Below are positions 6,503-15,112 of a stretch of DNA of 17,520 nt, piece by piece. Below the pieces are notes generated by a model, which ran no database searches, had not been told where the DNA came from, and worked only from the letters and a program-made list of their open reading frames with translations. The position numbers and the translations under genes are program-made. The DNA lies in assembly GCA_001513505.1 (NCBI GenBank), contig LFTM01000269.1, forward strand, positions 9,693 to 27,212, read 5' to 3'. This stretch comes from Clostridiales bacterium DTU092. Its GTDB lineage: Bacteria > Bacillota > Clostridia > Caldicoprobacterales > Caldicoprobacteraceae. Position 1 is the stretch's first letter. Every line of letters starts with the position of its first letter.

Positions 6503-7609
6503 ATGAAATTTAAATGTAATCAAAAAAATTTAGCATCTGCCATATCAACCATACAGAGGGCTATATCATCCAGAATCACCCTTCCAATACTTGAAGGATT
6601 CCTTATTGAAGCAAAGGATAATATGGTGCGTCTTGTAGGTACTGATCTGGACCTGATTACTATACAGACATTTATATCTGCCGAAGTAACAGAGGAAGGT
6701 TCGGTAGTAATGCCCTCACGTGTTTTTGGGGATGTTGTACGGAAACTCCCGGAGGCCGATATAGACGTACAGCTGGGCGAACGATTTCAAGTGGATATTA
6801 AATGCCAAAGTACCTTTATAACGGTGCAGGGGCTGGATCCGAATGAATATCCTGAAGTTCAGCAAATAGAAGATAAGCAGCCTATACAGATACAGCAGGA
6901 TACATTAAGAAGCATGATTCAGCAGTCTATTTTTGCAGTTGCTTCTGATGAAACAAGACCAGTATTAACCGGTGCCCTGATTGAAATCCAAAATGATTCC
7001 ATCAACATAGTATGTCTTGACGGTTACAGATTGGCACTAAGAAAGGAACACTTACCGGATGTAACTGAAGATATCAGTATGATTGTACCCGGTAAAGCCC
7101 TGAATGAGATCAGCAGAATTCTCAGTGAAGATGAAACAAATGTAAATATCATTGTCGGAGACAAGCATGTAATTTTTGATATTGGGCATACACAGATAAT
7201 ATCCAGATTGCTGGAAGGAGATTTTGTAAATTATAGGCAGATAATTCCTCAGGAATATAAAACCAGGGTAAAACTGGATACTCTTCTTTTGCATCAGAGC
7301 ATAGAAAGGGCTTCACTGATGGCAAGAGAGCTGGAAAATAATTTGATAAAACTAAATATTCAGGATGACAAACTAATAATAACATCAAATTCCGAAATTG
7401 GTAAAATATATGAAGAAATACCTATTGTTCTTGAAGGTAAAAATCTTGAAATTGCATTTAATGCCAGATATATGCTGGATGTACTTAAGGTAATGAAGGA
7501 TGAGGAAATATGCCTTGATTTTACAACAAATGTAAGCCCGTGTATAATTCGTCCTATTGAAGGGGAAGAGTTTTGTTACCTTGTACTTCCGGTAAGACTT
7601 TACAACTAA
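6503..7609 (+). CDS. dnaN: DnaN, DNA polymerase III beta sliding clamp
   Basis: 368 residues from ATG 6503-6505, which follows AGGAGGT (6491-6497) by five bases. The protein forms a dimeric ring that tethers polymerase and other clamp-binding proteins to DNA. The N-terminus MKFKCNQKNLASAISTIQRA, the three repeated clamp folds, central CLDGYRLALRKE and C-terminal YLVLPVRLYN (the LPVRL segment of the peptide-binding cleft) are typical. The frame is open upstream to 6356, but that extension would translate the DnaA boxes and the triplet run into a Tyr/Asn-rich tail absent from clamps, so I reject it. It shares the dnaA transcript or its own promoter within oriC2. Confidence 0.98.
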   Translation: MKFKCNQKNLASAISTIQRAISSRITLPILEGFLIEAKDNMVRLVGTDLDLITIQTFISAEVTEEGSVVMPSRVFGDVVRKLPEADIDVQLGERFQVDIKCQSTFITVQGLDPNEYPEVQQIEDKQPIQIQQDTLRSMIQQSIFAVASDETRPVLTGALIEIQNDSINIVCLDGYRLALRKEHLPDVTEDISMIVPGKALNEISRILSEDETNVNIIVGDKHVIFDIGHTQIISRLLEGDFVNYRQIIPQEYKTRVKLDTLLLHQSIERASLMARELENNLIKLNIQDDKLIITSNSEIGKIYEEIPIVLEGKNLEIAFNARYMLDVLKVMKDEEICLDFTTNVSPCIIRPIEGEEFCYLVLPVRLYN

Positions 7610-7631
7610 AACATAAACCGGCATATGACAA

Positions 7632-7690
7632 GAAAGGAGGAAAGGGAGTACTCCTGTCCATCTTGTATTAAGATGGGATCTCCTCTGTAC
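7632..7690 (+). promoter_or_regulatory. Structured yaaA leader with distant Shine-Dalgarno
   Basis: GAAAGGAGG (7632-7640) lies 55 bases ahead of the yaaA ATG, too far for normal initiation. After it come a palindrome GGAGTACTCC (7645-7654) and a hairpin CCATCTT-GTATT-AAGATGG (7658-7676). Two CTCCT copies (7651-7655 and 7680-7684) can each pair with the AGGAG at 7635-7639. No Shine-Dalgarno is seen within 20 bases of the ATG. The structures are visible in the sequence; a regulatory or RNA-stabilising function is inference. Confidence 0.4.
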
Positions 7691-7695
7691 AAAAA

Positions 7696-7947
7696 ATGAA
7701 TCCTATCAAAATTAATACCGATTACATAAAGCTGAATCAGTTTTTAAAATGGGCAAATATAGCATATTCAGGTGCTGAGGCCAACATAATGATCCGTGAA
7801 GGAATGGTGAAGGTAGACGGGGTTGTAGAGTTAAGAAGGGGAAGAAAACTATACCCCGGAAATACTGTTGAAGTGGAAGGAGCAGGCTCATACCTTGTAG
7901 TTAAGGAAGGAAGTGCTGGGATTGCATCTGAGGGAACTAACCCTTAA
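7696..7947 (+). CDS. yaaA: YaaA/RlbA-type S4-domain RNA-binding protein
   Basis: 83 residues. A small S4-like protein encoded between dnaN and recF in Firmicutes; the family has been linked to ribosome-related RNA binding and is sometimes named RlbA. The S4 motif runs through the whole protein: IKLNQFLKWANIAYSGAEA (12-30), MVKVDGVVELRRGRKLYPG (about 37-55) and the VEVEG strand. The ATG at 7696 gives the family-like start MNPIKINTDYIKL; no good ribosome binding site precedes it and an in-frame stop (7669-7671) prevents a longer protein. The C-terminal 15 residues overlap the start of recF in another frame, implying coupled translation. Confidence 0.92.
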   Translation: MNPIKINTDYIKLNQFLKWANIAYSGAEANIMIREGMVKVDGVVELRRGRKLYPGNTVEVEGAGSYLVVKEGSAGIASEGTNP

Positions 7948-9043
7948 TAATTACAGGAACTACAAGAGCGCTACTCTGGGGTTTGACAGCAAAAGAGTGT
8001 TGATTACCGGTAAAAATGCTCAAGGCAAGACTAATATACTTGAGTCAATATTTCTTGCCTGTACCGGCAGATCACACAGGACATCGAAGGATTCTGAACT
8101 TATAATGCTGGGAGAGGAAAGCTGTAACATAAGGGTTGACGTAGAGAGAAAGACAGCACAGTTTAGTATAGATATTAATATCAGCCGTAAGGACAGAAAA
8201 AGGATTAAGATAAATGGAATGGCCATCCAGAGGATGGGTCAGCTGATGGGTCATTTAAATGGTGTTATGTTTTCACCTGAAGATTTAAAGATTGTTAAAG
8301 AATCTCCTTCCGAACGAAGGCGTTATATGGACATGGAGATATCCCAGATTAAACCACAGTATTTTTATTACCTGCAGCAGTATAACAGGATATTGACCCA
8401 TCGTAACAACCTTCTTAAACAGATCAACAAAAAAGCCGAACTAAAAAAGACTCTGAGTATTTTTGATGAGCAGTTGGCTGAAGCAGGAGCGTTTATCATA
8501 AATCAGCGGCATGAATTTATAACTAAGCTTTCTCGGATAGCAAAAAGGATTCATAAAAAGATTTCTTCAGATATGGAGGAGCTGAATATTAAATACAAAC
8601 CGTCTTTGAGGGTTCGAAGCTTTGATATCGAATCGATTCAGCAGGATTTTTTGGATGCGCTGGAAATAAACCATTTGGAGGATATACAGCGTGGAAATAC
8701 CGGTGTGGGCTGCCACAGGGATGATATAAATTTCGAACTGAACGGCATGGATGTGAAAATATTTGGTTCCCAGGGTCAACAGAGAACAGTGGTTCTGTCG
8801 TTGAAGCTGTCGGATATTGAACTGATGTATGGGGAAACGGGGGAATACCCCGTTCTATTATTGGACGATGTGATGTCTGAACTGGATGAAGAGAGGCAGA
8901 TAAAACTGTTTCAGGAACTAGGTGATGTTCAAACCTTCGTTACAACTACAGATTACAGGAGCATACCGGCACAAGAGCTTGAAAAATTCGAAACTCTGGT
9001 GATAAACGAAGGAAAAATTCAAAAAATGGCGAATATTGTATAA
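7922..9043 (+). CDS. recF: RecF, replication/recombination ATPase
   Basis: 373 residues from TTG 7922. An SMC-like DNA-binding ATPase that with RecO/RecR helps load RecA at gaps. Walker A GKNAQGKT (residues 30-37), the ABC-type signature in FGSQGQQRTVVLSLKLSD and Walker B LLLDDVMSELD near the C-terminus are visible, as is HRTS after Walker A. Start choice: MHLRELTLNNYRNY aligns without a gap to the MYIQNLELTSYRNY start I recall for Bacillus RecF, supporting TTG 7922, with AAGGAAGG 11 bases upstream; an in-frame GTG at 7913 adds three residues and is the alternative. It overlaps yaaA by 26 bases. A 97-nt gap with a promoter candidate follows before remB. Confidence 0.97.
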   Translation: MHLRELTLNNYRNYKSATLGFDSKRVLITGKNAQGKTNILESIFLACTGRSHRTSKDSELIMLGEESCNIRVDVERKTAQFSIDINISRKDRKRIKINGMAIQRMGQLMGHLNGVMFSPEDLKIVKESPSERRRYMDMEISQIKPQYFYYLQQYNRILTHRNNLLKQINKKAELKKTLSIFDEQLAEAGAFIINQRHEFITKLSRIAKRIHKKISSDMEELNIKYKPSLRVRSFDIESIQQDFLDALEINHLEDIQRGNTGVGCHRDDINFELNGMDVKIFGSQGQQRTVVLSLKLSDIELMYGETGEYPVLLLDDVMSELDEERQIKLFQELGDVQTFVTTTDYRSIPAQELEKFETLVINEGKIQKMANIV

Positions 9044-9092
9044 TACAGTCAAATAATCAATAGTTAAGCTTTTATGTTTATTTTAAAAGGGT

Positions 9093-9098
9093 TATAAT
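9093..9098 (+). promoter_or_regulatory. -10 element (TATAAT) upstream of remB
   Basis: A perfect TATAAT lies 42 bases before the remB ATG. No convincing TTGACA-like -35 is present at 16-18 bases (TTTTAT at 17), so it may be weak or activator dependent. It could give remB-gyrB-gyrA a promoter separate from the dnaA transcript. Confidence 0.4.
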
Positions 9099-9140
9099 AG
9101 ACTTGGTGGTTATTTTTGCTTTAAATGGAGGAATAGTCTA

Positions 9141-9434
9141 ATGGTTTTACATTTGGGAGAAGATACAGTAGTTTCTATGAAAAATGTGATTGCCGTATTG
9201 GATGCAAAAACTGCCTGTTTATCCCGTATAAACAGGGAGTTTTTAAAAACGGCTGAAGAAGAAGGATTTATAAAAAAAGTTTCAAACGAAGAGCCAAAAA
9301 CTATTGTATTAGCAGAGGTAAATAAAAAGAGTGTGATCTATTTATCTCCAATTTCATCTACTACCCTTCTCAAAAGAAGTACATTTATTGAAAAAATAGC
9401 CTTAGATAGAAAGAATACGGAGGGAAATAAATAA
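9141..9434 (+). CDS. remB: RemB-like (DUF370) extracellular matrix regulator
   Basis: 97 residues. Matches the RemA/RemB (YaaB, DUF370) family: MVLHLGEDTVVSMKNVIAVL at the N-terminus, then SRINREFLKTAEEEGF, and KKSVIYLSPISSTTLLKRS. RemA in Bacillus subtilis is a DNA-binding activator of biofilm matrix genes; RemB is its relative and is encoded, as here, between recF and gyrB. GGAGG at 9127-9131 is nine bases before the ATG. Its stop codon overlaps the gyrB start by one base (TAATG), so it is cotranscribed and probably translationally coupled with gyrB. The targets in this organism are unknown. Confidence 0.9.
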   Translation: MVLHLGEDTVVSMKNVIAVLDAKTACLSRINREFLKTAEEEGFIKKVSNEEPKTIVLAEVNKKSVIYLSPISSTTLLKRSTFIEKIALDRKNTEGNK

Positions 9435-11359
9435 TGGAGCAACTAAGAAACGGACATGATAACAGTCTTTCCAATTATGATGAGACACAGATTCAGGTTC
9501 TGGAAGGGTTGGAAGCTGTCAGAAAAAGACCCGGTATGTATATCGGCAGCACGGGAATTAAAGGACTCCATCAGCTTATTTATGAAGTTGTTGATAATAG
9601 TATTGATGAAACCATGGCGGGTTTTTGTGACCGCATACATGTTGTAATCCATAAAGATTTATCAGTTACCGTTTCGGACAACGGAAGGGGAATACCTGTA
9701 GGTATCCATCCTAAGATGGGTAAGCCTGCTGTTGAAGTGGCTCTTACCGTTTTGCATGCCGGAGGCAAATTTGATGGACGGGGTTATAAGGTATCAGGCG
9801 GTCTTCATGGGGTAGGTGTTTCTGTTGTAAATGCCCTTTCAGAATGGCTGGTGGTGCATGTAAAGCGGGATGGAAATATATACAGGCAGCGGTACGAGAA
9901 AGGTAATACCGTATCTGAACTGGAGATCATAGGAAATAGTGACGGGACAGGTACCAGCATTACATTTAAACCGGATCCTGTAATATTTGAAGAATTGAAT
10001 TTTAATTATGAGGTTCTCAGCAATCGTTTACGCGAGCTGGCTTTTTTGAATAAAGGATTACGTATAATACTGGAGGATGAAAGGCAGGAGACAAGAAAGG
10101 AATATCATTATGAAGGTGGAATTGCATCTTTCGTAAAATATCTTAACAAAAACAAAACCCCGATTCATCCCGAGCCCATATATATTTCAGGAGAAAGGGA
10201 TACGACCTCAATAGAGGTAGCAATCCAATATAACGATTCGTATGTTGAAAACATATATTCATTTGCCAACAATATTGCAACTCAGGAAGGCGGTACTCAT
10301 CTCATCGGATTAAAATCCGCATTAACCCGGGTAATTAATGAGTACGCAAGAAAGTACAATTTACTCAAACAAACTGATGAAAACCTCTCAGGAGAGGATG
10401 TCAGGGAAGGAATAGTTGCCATAATCAGCGTAAAGATTATAGAGCCCCAGTTTGAGGGTCAGACCAAGACAAAGCTGGGAAATACAGAGGTTCGCGGAAT
10501 GGTTGAAAGTATTGTTGGCGATAAATTAATGGCATTTTTGGAAGAAAATCCATCTGTCGCCAAGGCAATAATAGAAAAAGCAGTAAGTGCTGCCAGAGCA
10601 AGGGAAGCTGCCCGAAAAGCACGGGAACTGGTCAGAAGAAAGAGTGCCCTTGAGAGCACCACACTGCCGGGTAAGCTTGCCGATTGTACCGAGAAGGATC
10701 CGTCATTGAGCGAAATATTTCTGGTAGAGGGTGATTCAGCCGGGGGTTCAGCCAAGCAGGGGAGGGACAGACGTTTCCAGGCAATATTACCTCTCCGGGG
10801 TAAGATATTAAACGTGGAAAAGGCAAGGATTGAGAAAATACTTGGCAACGAGGAAATAAAAGCCATGGTAACGGCTTTCGGTACGGGGATAGATAATGAG
10901 TTTGACATAAGTAAACTTAGATATCACAGGATTATATGCATGACAGATGCTGATGTGGATGGCAGCCACATACGTACTCTTTTGCTTACATTCTTTTACA
11001 GATATATGAGGCCTCTTATTAAAAATGGGCATATTTATATAGCTCAGCCCCCCTTATACAGGGTATCCAAGGGGAGAGGAGAATATTATGTATACAGTGA
11101 CGCGGAATTGGAGGAGCTGCTTGAAAGAATCGGACGAGATGGTATTGAGGTACAGAGATATAAGGGTTTGGGGGAAATGAATCCTGAACAGTTGTGGGAG
11201 ACCACCATGAACCCTGAGACCAGGACTATTTTAAGGGTTACTATGGAAGATGCCATAGCAGCTGATGAAATTTTTACCATATTGATGGGGGACAAGGTTG
11301 AGCCGCGCCGGGAATTTATTGAAGATAATGCAAAACTCGTAACGAATCTGGATATATAA
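9434..11359 (+). CDS. gyrB: GyrB, DNA gyrase subunit B
   Basis: 641 residues, the usual Gram-positive length without the enterobacterial insertion. It is the ATPase half of gyrase, which introduces negative supercoils. Seen: the GHKL ATPase with catalytic Glu51 in EVVDNSIDE, DNGRGIPVG (82-90) and GGLHGVG (122-128), the transducer lysine loop QTK (343-345), the TOPRIM motif EGDSAGG (432-438), the metal-binding DADVDGSH (505-512), and the C-terminal block QRYKGLGEMNPEQLWETTM. GGAGGG (9419-9424) sets the ATG at 9434. The gene is followed 27 bases later by gyrA in the same operon. Confidence 0.99.
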   Translation: MEQLRNGHDNSLSNYDETQIQVLEGLEAVRKRPGMYIGSTGIKGLHQLIYEVVDNSIDETMAGFCDRIHVVIHKDLSVTVSDNGRGIPVGIHPKMGKPAVEVALTVLHAGGKFDGRGYKVSGGLHGVGVSVVNALSEWLVVHVKRDGNIYRQRYEKGNTVSELEIIGNSDGTGTSITFKPDPVIFEELNFNYEVLSNRLRELAFLNKGLRIILEDERQETRKEYHYEGGIASFVKYLNKNKTPIHPEPIYISGERDTTSIEVAIQYNDSYVENIYSFANNIATQEGGTHLIGLKSALTRVINEYARKYNLLKQTDENLSGEDVREGIVAIISVKIIEPQFEGQTKTKLGNTEVRGMVESIVGDKLMAFLEENPSVAKAIIEKAVSAARAREAARKARELVRRKSALESTTLPGKLADCTEKDPSLSEIFLVEGDSAGGSAKQGRDRRFQAILPLRGKILNVEKARIEKILGNEEIKAMVTAFGTGIDNEFDISKLRYHRIICMTDADVDGSHIRTLLLTFFYRYMRPLIKNGHIYIAQPPLYRVSKGRGEYYVYSDAELEELLERIGRDGIEVQRYKGLGEMNPEQLWETTMNPETRTILRVTMEDAIAADEIFTILMGDKVEPRREFIEDNAKLVTNLDI

Positions 11360-11386
11360 TAAAAGCGATAGAGAGGAATGCATTCT

Positions 11387-13837
11387 ATGGAAAATGTAAA
11401 TCAGAAAATTATTGATGTTAATATAGAAGATGAAGTAAAAAAATCTTTTATTGACTATGCCATGAGCGTAATCGTCAGCCGTGCACTTCCTGATGTCCGG
11501 GATGGTTTGAAACCCGTTCACCGGAGAATACTTTATTCCATGTATGAATTAGGTGTTACCCCCGATAAACCCTACAGAAAATCTGCAAGGGTTGTCGGGG
11601 ATGTATTGGGTAAATATCATCCTCATGGAGAGGGTGCTGTGTACGATGCCATGGTAAGGATGGCACAGGATTTTTCCACAAAATATCCTTTGGTGGACGG
11701 TCACGGCAATTTTGGTTCGATAGATGGTGATTCTGCTGCTGCTATGCGTTATACTGAGGCCAGACTGTCCAGAATTGCCATGGAGCTTATGGCTGATATA
11801 AACAAGGAAACTGTTGATTTTATGCCAAACTTTGATGAAACTTTGAAGGAACCTACAGTTCTTCCTTCAAAGTTTCCAAATCTGCTTGTCAACGGTTCAT
11901 CGGGTATTGCTGTTGGAATGGCCACTAACATTCCGCCCCATAATCTGGGTGAAGTGATAGACGGTACCATTGCCATTATTGACAACCCCGATATTACCAT
12001 AGAACAGCTGATAACGAAGTATATAAAAGGACCGGATTTCCCGACTGGAGGAATAATCCTGGGGAAGGACGGAATCCGCCAGGCATATACTACGGGTAAA
12101 GGCCGGATAATAACCAGAGCAAAAGCAGAAATTGAGGAAACAACAAGCAACCGGTTCCAAATAGTGGTCACAGAGATACCCTATCAGGTAAATAAGTCCA
12201 AGTTAATAGAGAGAATTGCCGAACTGGTGCGAGAAAAAAGGATAGATGGAATTTCCGAGATCCGGGACGAATCGGACAGAACGGGAATGCGGATTGTAAT
12301 TGAGCTTAAGAGGGATACAAATCCCAATGTGGTTTTGAATTCTCTTTATAAGCACACTCAAATGCAGAATACTTTTGGGGTTATTTTACTGGCTCTGGTA
12401 GATGGGCAGCCAAAGATTATGAACATCAAGGAGATGCTGGCCCATTATATTGATCACCAGAAGGAAGTTATAATCCGGAGAACCAGATATGATCTGGACA
12501 GGGCCATGGCAAGAGCACATATATTGGAAGGGCTGCTCATAGCTCTTGATCACATAGACGCGGTCATTACATTAATACGTAATTCCCAGACTGTGCAAAT
12601 TGCCAGAGAGGGGCTAATCAAGAATTTTTCGCTTACAGAGAAACAGGCCCAGGCTATCCTTGATATGCGCCTGCAGCGGCTTACAGGATTGGAGCGGGAA
12701 AAAATTCAGCAGGAATATGCAGAACTGCAGGAAACCATAAAATATTTGAATGATATTCTGACAAATGAATATATGGTGTATAACGTTATAAAACAGGAAC
12801 TGACCGAAGTTAAAGAAAAATATGCTGATGAAAGAAAAACTCAGATTTCATCAGAAACTGATGATATTGATGTTGAAGATTTAATACAGGAGCATGATAT
12901 TGTTATTACCCTGACCCATTACGGATATGTAAAGAGGACACCTCTCAGTCTGTATAAGAGTCAGCACCGTGGGGGCAAGGGTATCATGGCGCTGCAAACC
13001 AGGGAAAATGATTTTGTAGAGGATATCTATATTACCTCCACCCATGACAGCTTGCTGTTCTTTACAAGTTTAGGCAAGGTATACGAGCTTAAGGCTTATG
13101 AAATACCGGAAGCCGGAAGGCAGGCAAGGGGAATGGCTATAATAAATCTTCTCCAGCTTGCACCGGGTGAAAGGATTCAGACTGTTATCCCGGTCAGAGA
13201 TACCGATCATAAGAAGTATTTGTTAATGGCAACCAGGAACGGCATTGTAAAGAAAAGTCCATTGGAAGATTTCAGGAATATACGTAAAGACGGGCTGATA
13301 GCTATAAAGCTCAGAGAGGACGACGAGTTAATAAAAGTACAGATGACCGATGGAAATAAAGAGGTTATAATGGCATCTCATCTGGGTATGTCTATACGTT
13401 TCAAAGAATCAGATGTCCGGCCCATGGGCAGAACGGCTATGGGAGTTAAGGGAATGGAGCTTAATGAAGGAGACTATGTTATAGGTATGGAACTTGTAAA
13501 AGAGGGTGCCAGTGTTTTGTGTATCAGTGAAAACGGATATGGCAAGAAAACGCCGGTTGATGAATACAGAACTCAAACACGGGGTGGAAAGGGAATCATA
13601 ACAATGAACACAACAAAGAAGACCGGTAACCTGGTAGCGTTGAAGATGGTAACAGATGATGATGATTTAATGATAATTAACTCTGAAGGAACGGTTATAC
13701 GTATTGATACCAAGGAAATAGCAACCATGGGAAGAAATACCCAGGGTGTAACGCTGATGAAACTGGATGATGAGGCAACCGTGGTTTCAATTGCCAGGAT
13801 AAGACGGGATCAGGAAGAAGAAATAGATGAGATGTAA
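11387..13837 (+). CDS. gyrA: GyrA, DNA gyrase subunit A
   Basis: 816 residues from ATG 11387, which is ten bases after AGAGAGG; an ATG nine bases upstream (11378) is too close to that site. It cleaves and rejoins DNA; catalytic Tyr122 is in AMRYTEARLSR, following the winged-helix block RALPDVRDGLKPVHRR. The C-terminal DNA-wrapping beta-pinwheel carries the GyrA box as QHRGGKG (526-532) and a second, degenerate box-like copy QTRGGKG (730-736). Gyrase rather than topoisomerase IV is supported by the box and by the gyrB neighbour. The quinolone region reads HPHGEGAVYD: residue 83 is Gly rather than Ser/Thr, Asp87 is kept. No strong terminator follows in the 136-base gap before ilvE. Confidence 0.98.
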   Translation: MENVNQKIIDVNIEDEVKKSFIDYAMSVIVSRALPDVRDGLKPVHRRILYSMYELGVTPDKPYRKSARVVGDVLGKYHPHGEGAVYDAMVRMAQDFSTKYPLVDGHGNFGSIDGDSAAAMRYTEARLSRIAMELMADINKETVDFMPNFDETLKEPTVLPSKFPNLLVNGSSGIAVGMATNIPPHNLGEVIDGTIAIIDNPDITIEQLITKYIKGPDFPTGGIILGKDGIRQAYTTGKGRIITRAKAEIEETTSNRFQIVVTEIPYQVNKSKLIERIAELVREKRIDGISEIRDESDRTGMRIVIELKRDTNPNVVLNSLYKHTQMQNTFGVILLALVDGQPKIMNIKEMLAHYIDHQKEVIIRRTRYDLDRAMARAHILEGLLIALDHIDAVITLIRNSQTVQIAREGLIKNFSLTEKQAQAILDMRLQRLTGLEREKIQQEYAELQETIKYLNDILTNEYMVYNVIKQELTEVKEKYADERKTQISSETDDIDVEDLIQEHDIVITLTHYGYVKRTPLSLYKSQHRGGKGIMALQTRENDFVEDIYITSTHDSLLFFTSLGKVYELKAYEIPEAGRQARGMAIINLLQLAPGERIQTVIPVRDTDHKKYLLMATRNGIVKKSPLEDFRNIRKDGLIAIKLREDDELIKVQMTDGNKEVIMASHLGMSIRFKESDVRPMGRTAMGVKGMELNEGDYVIGMELVKEGASVLCISENGYGKKTPVDEYRTQTRGGKGIITMNTTKKTGNLVALKMVTDDDDLMIINSEGTVIRIDTKEIATMGRNTQGVTLMKLDDEATVVSIARIRRDQEEEIDEM

Positions 13838-13914
13838 TTTCTTTTTATAAATTATGCCGCCAGTGAAGAAAATCAAGCTTTTGGTAATATTTTATGGAAA
13901 AACATAATGTTTGG

Positions 13915-13923
13915 TGGTATAAT
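13915..13923 (+). promoter_or_regulatory. Extended -10 promoter of ilvE
   Basis: TGGTATAAT is a perfect extended -10 (TGnTATAAT) 50 bases before the ilvE start codon. The -35 position (TGGAAA at 17 bases) is poor, which an extended -10 can tolerate. No T-box specifier, anti-terminator or other long leader is present in the roughly 44-nt leader. Confidence 0.6.
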
Positions 13924-13973
13924 CTATGAATAAATATACATGAATTATAAATAGATAATCGGGAGGACTACTT

Positions 13974-15044
13974 ATGAGCAATATACAGTTTATAAAAACC
14001 AGCACACCTAAACAAAGGCCGGACAATGATTCCTTGCAGTTTGGCAGTATATTTACGGATCATATGTTTGTTATGGACTACAGCACAGATAAAGGATGGT
14101 ATGATCCCAGAATTGTTCCATACGGACCTTTTGAGGTAGAACCTTCTTTGATGACTTTTCATTATGGCCAGGCAATATTTGAAGGATTAAAAGCCTATAG
14201 AAATATACATGGCGATATAGTTACCTTTCGTCCGTTGGACAATATAGCACGTTTAAACCGTTCGGCTGAAAGGTTGTGTATCCCTCAGGTGGACGAGAAA
14301 CTGGTATGGGAGGCTTTGAAAAAACTTCTGGAGATTGAAAAAGACTGGGTACCGGATGGAGAAGGTACTTCACTGTATATAAGGCCGTTTATCATAGCAA
14401 CGGATCCATCTCTGGGAGTCAGGCCATCAGACACTTATAAATTTTTTATTATATTGTCTCCTGTTGGAGCTTATTATGCTGAAGGTTTTAAGCCGGTTAA
14501 GATATATGTTACTGACAAATATGTACGTGCTGCCAGGGGAGGCCTGGGTTATACAAAAGCTGCCGCAAATTACGCAGCCAGCTTATACGCAGCTGAAGAG
14601 GCCAAGAAAAAAGGCTATACTCAGGTGCTTTGGCTGGATGCATGCAGCCACAGTTATGTAGAAGAAGTAGGTACCATGAATATATTTTTCAAAATAGACG
14701 GGGTTTTGGTGACACCATCCCTGGAAGGAGGCAGCATACTGGGTGGAATTACCCGGGATTCAGTTATAACTCTGGCAGAATCGATGGGTTATAAGGTTGA
14801 GGAGAGACTGATCTCCATACAGGAAGTATATGAAGCTCACAGACAGGGCAAATTGGAGGATGTATTCGGAACCGGTACTGCTGCTGTAATATCTCCGGTT
14901 GGCGAGCTTAACTGGAATGATAATATTATTAAAATAAACGACGGCGAAATGGGAGAGTTCTCGAAGATGATGTATGACAAGCTTACGGGTATCCAGTATG
15001 GAAAAGAGGAAGATAGCTTCGGTTGGATAGAAAAGATATGCTGA
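13974..15044 (+). CDS. ilvE: Branched-chain amino acid aminotransferase
   Basis: 356 residues. A fold-type IV PLP enzyme that transfers the amino group between glutamate and the keto acids of leucine, isoleucine and valine. The length and the layout fit the group resembling eukaryotic BCATs rather than the roughly 300-residue E. coli form. Visible: FEGLKAYR (70-77), the PLP lysine Lys195 in GGLGYTKAAANYAAS (where group members usually read GGNY), EVGTMN (231-236) near the substrate carboxylate, SILGGITRDS for the phosphate and hinge region, and FGTGTAAVISPVG. GGGAGG at 13961-13966 is seven bases ahead of the ATG. It has its own promoter and a strong terminator, so it is a single-gene unit placed after gyrA. 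D-amino-acid transaminases share the fold but lack this EVGTMN/GGITRDS combination. Confidence 0.95.
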   Translation: MSNIQFIKTSTPKQRPDNDSLQFGSIFTDHMFVMDYSTDKGWYDPRIVPYGPFEVEPSLMTFHYGQAIFEGLKAYRNIHGDIVTFRPLDNIARLNRSAERLCIPQVDEKLVWEALKKLLEIEKDWVPDGEGTSLYIRPFIIATDPSLGVRPSDTYKFFIILSPVGAYYAEGFKPVKIYVTDKYVRAARGGLGYTKAAANYAASLYAAEEAKKKGYTQVLWLDACSHSYVEEVGTMNIFFKIDGVLVTPSLEGGSILGGITRDSVITLAESMGYKVEERLISIQEVYEAHRQGKLEDVFGTGTAAVISPVGELNWNDNIIKINDGEMGEFSKMMYDKLTGIQYGKEEDSFGWIEKIC

Positions 15045-15058
15045 TAATTGATAATAGT

Positions 15059-15100
15059 AATTGATAAAAGGGGCATTACTCATCGCCCCTTTTATCAATT
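15059..15100. terminator. Bidirectional terminator between ilvE and coat genes
   Basis: A perfect 16-bp inverted repeat (15059-15074 with 15085-15100; inner arms AAAAGGGGC/GCCCCTTTT) with a ten-base loop. A GC core flanked by A on one side and T on the other makes it an intrinsic terminator on both strands. It lies between two convergent transcription units: ilvE (plus) and the CotF-like genes (minus). Confidence 0.9.
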
Positions 15101-15112
15101 TTGCATATGATG

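Noticed and set aside
10459..10908. 149-codon open frame antisense to gyrB
   Set aside because: It lies wholly inside the highly conserved TOPRIM region of gyrB, has no ribosome binding site and no recognisable product; a shadow of the coding bias.
15040..15070. Direct repeat TAATTGATA before the ilvE terminator
   Set aside because: Short, AT-rich and partly within the terminator arm; no sign of a mobile element or attachment site.
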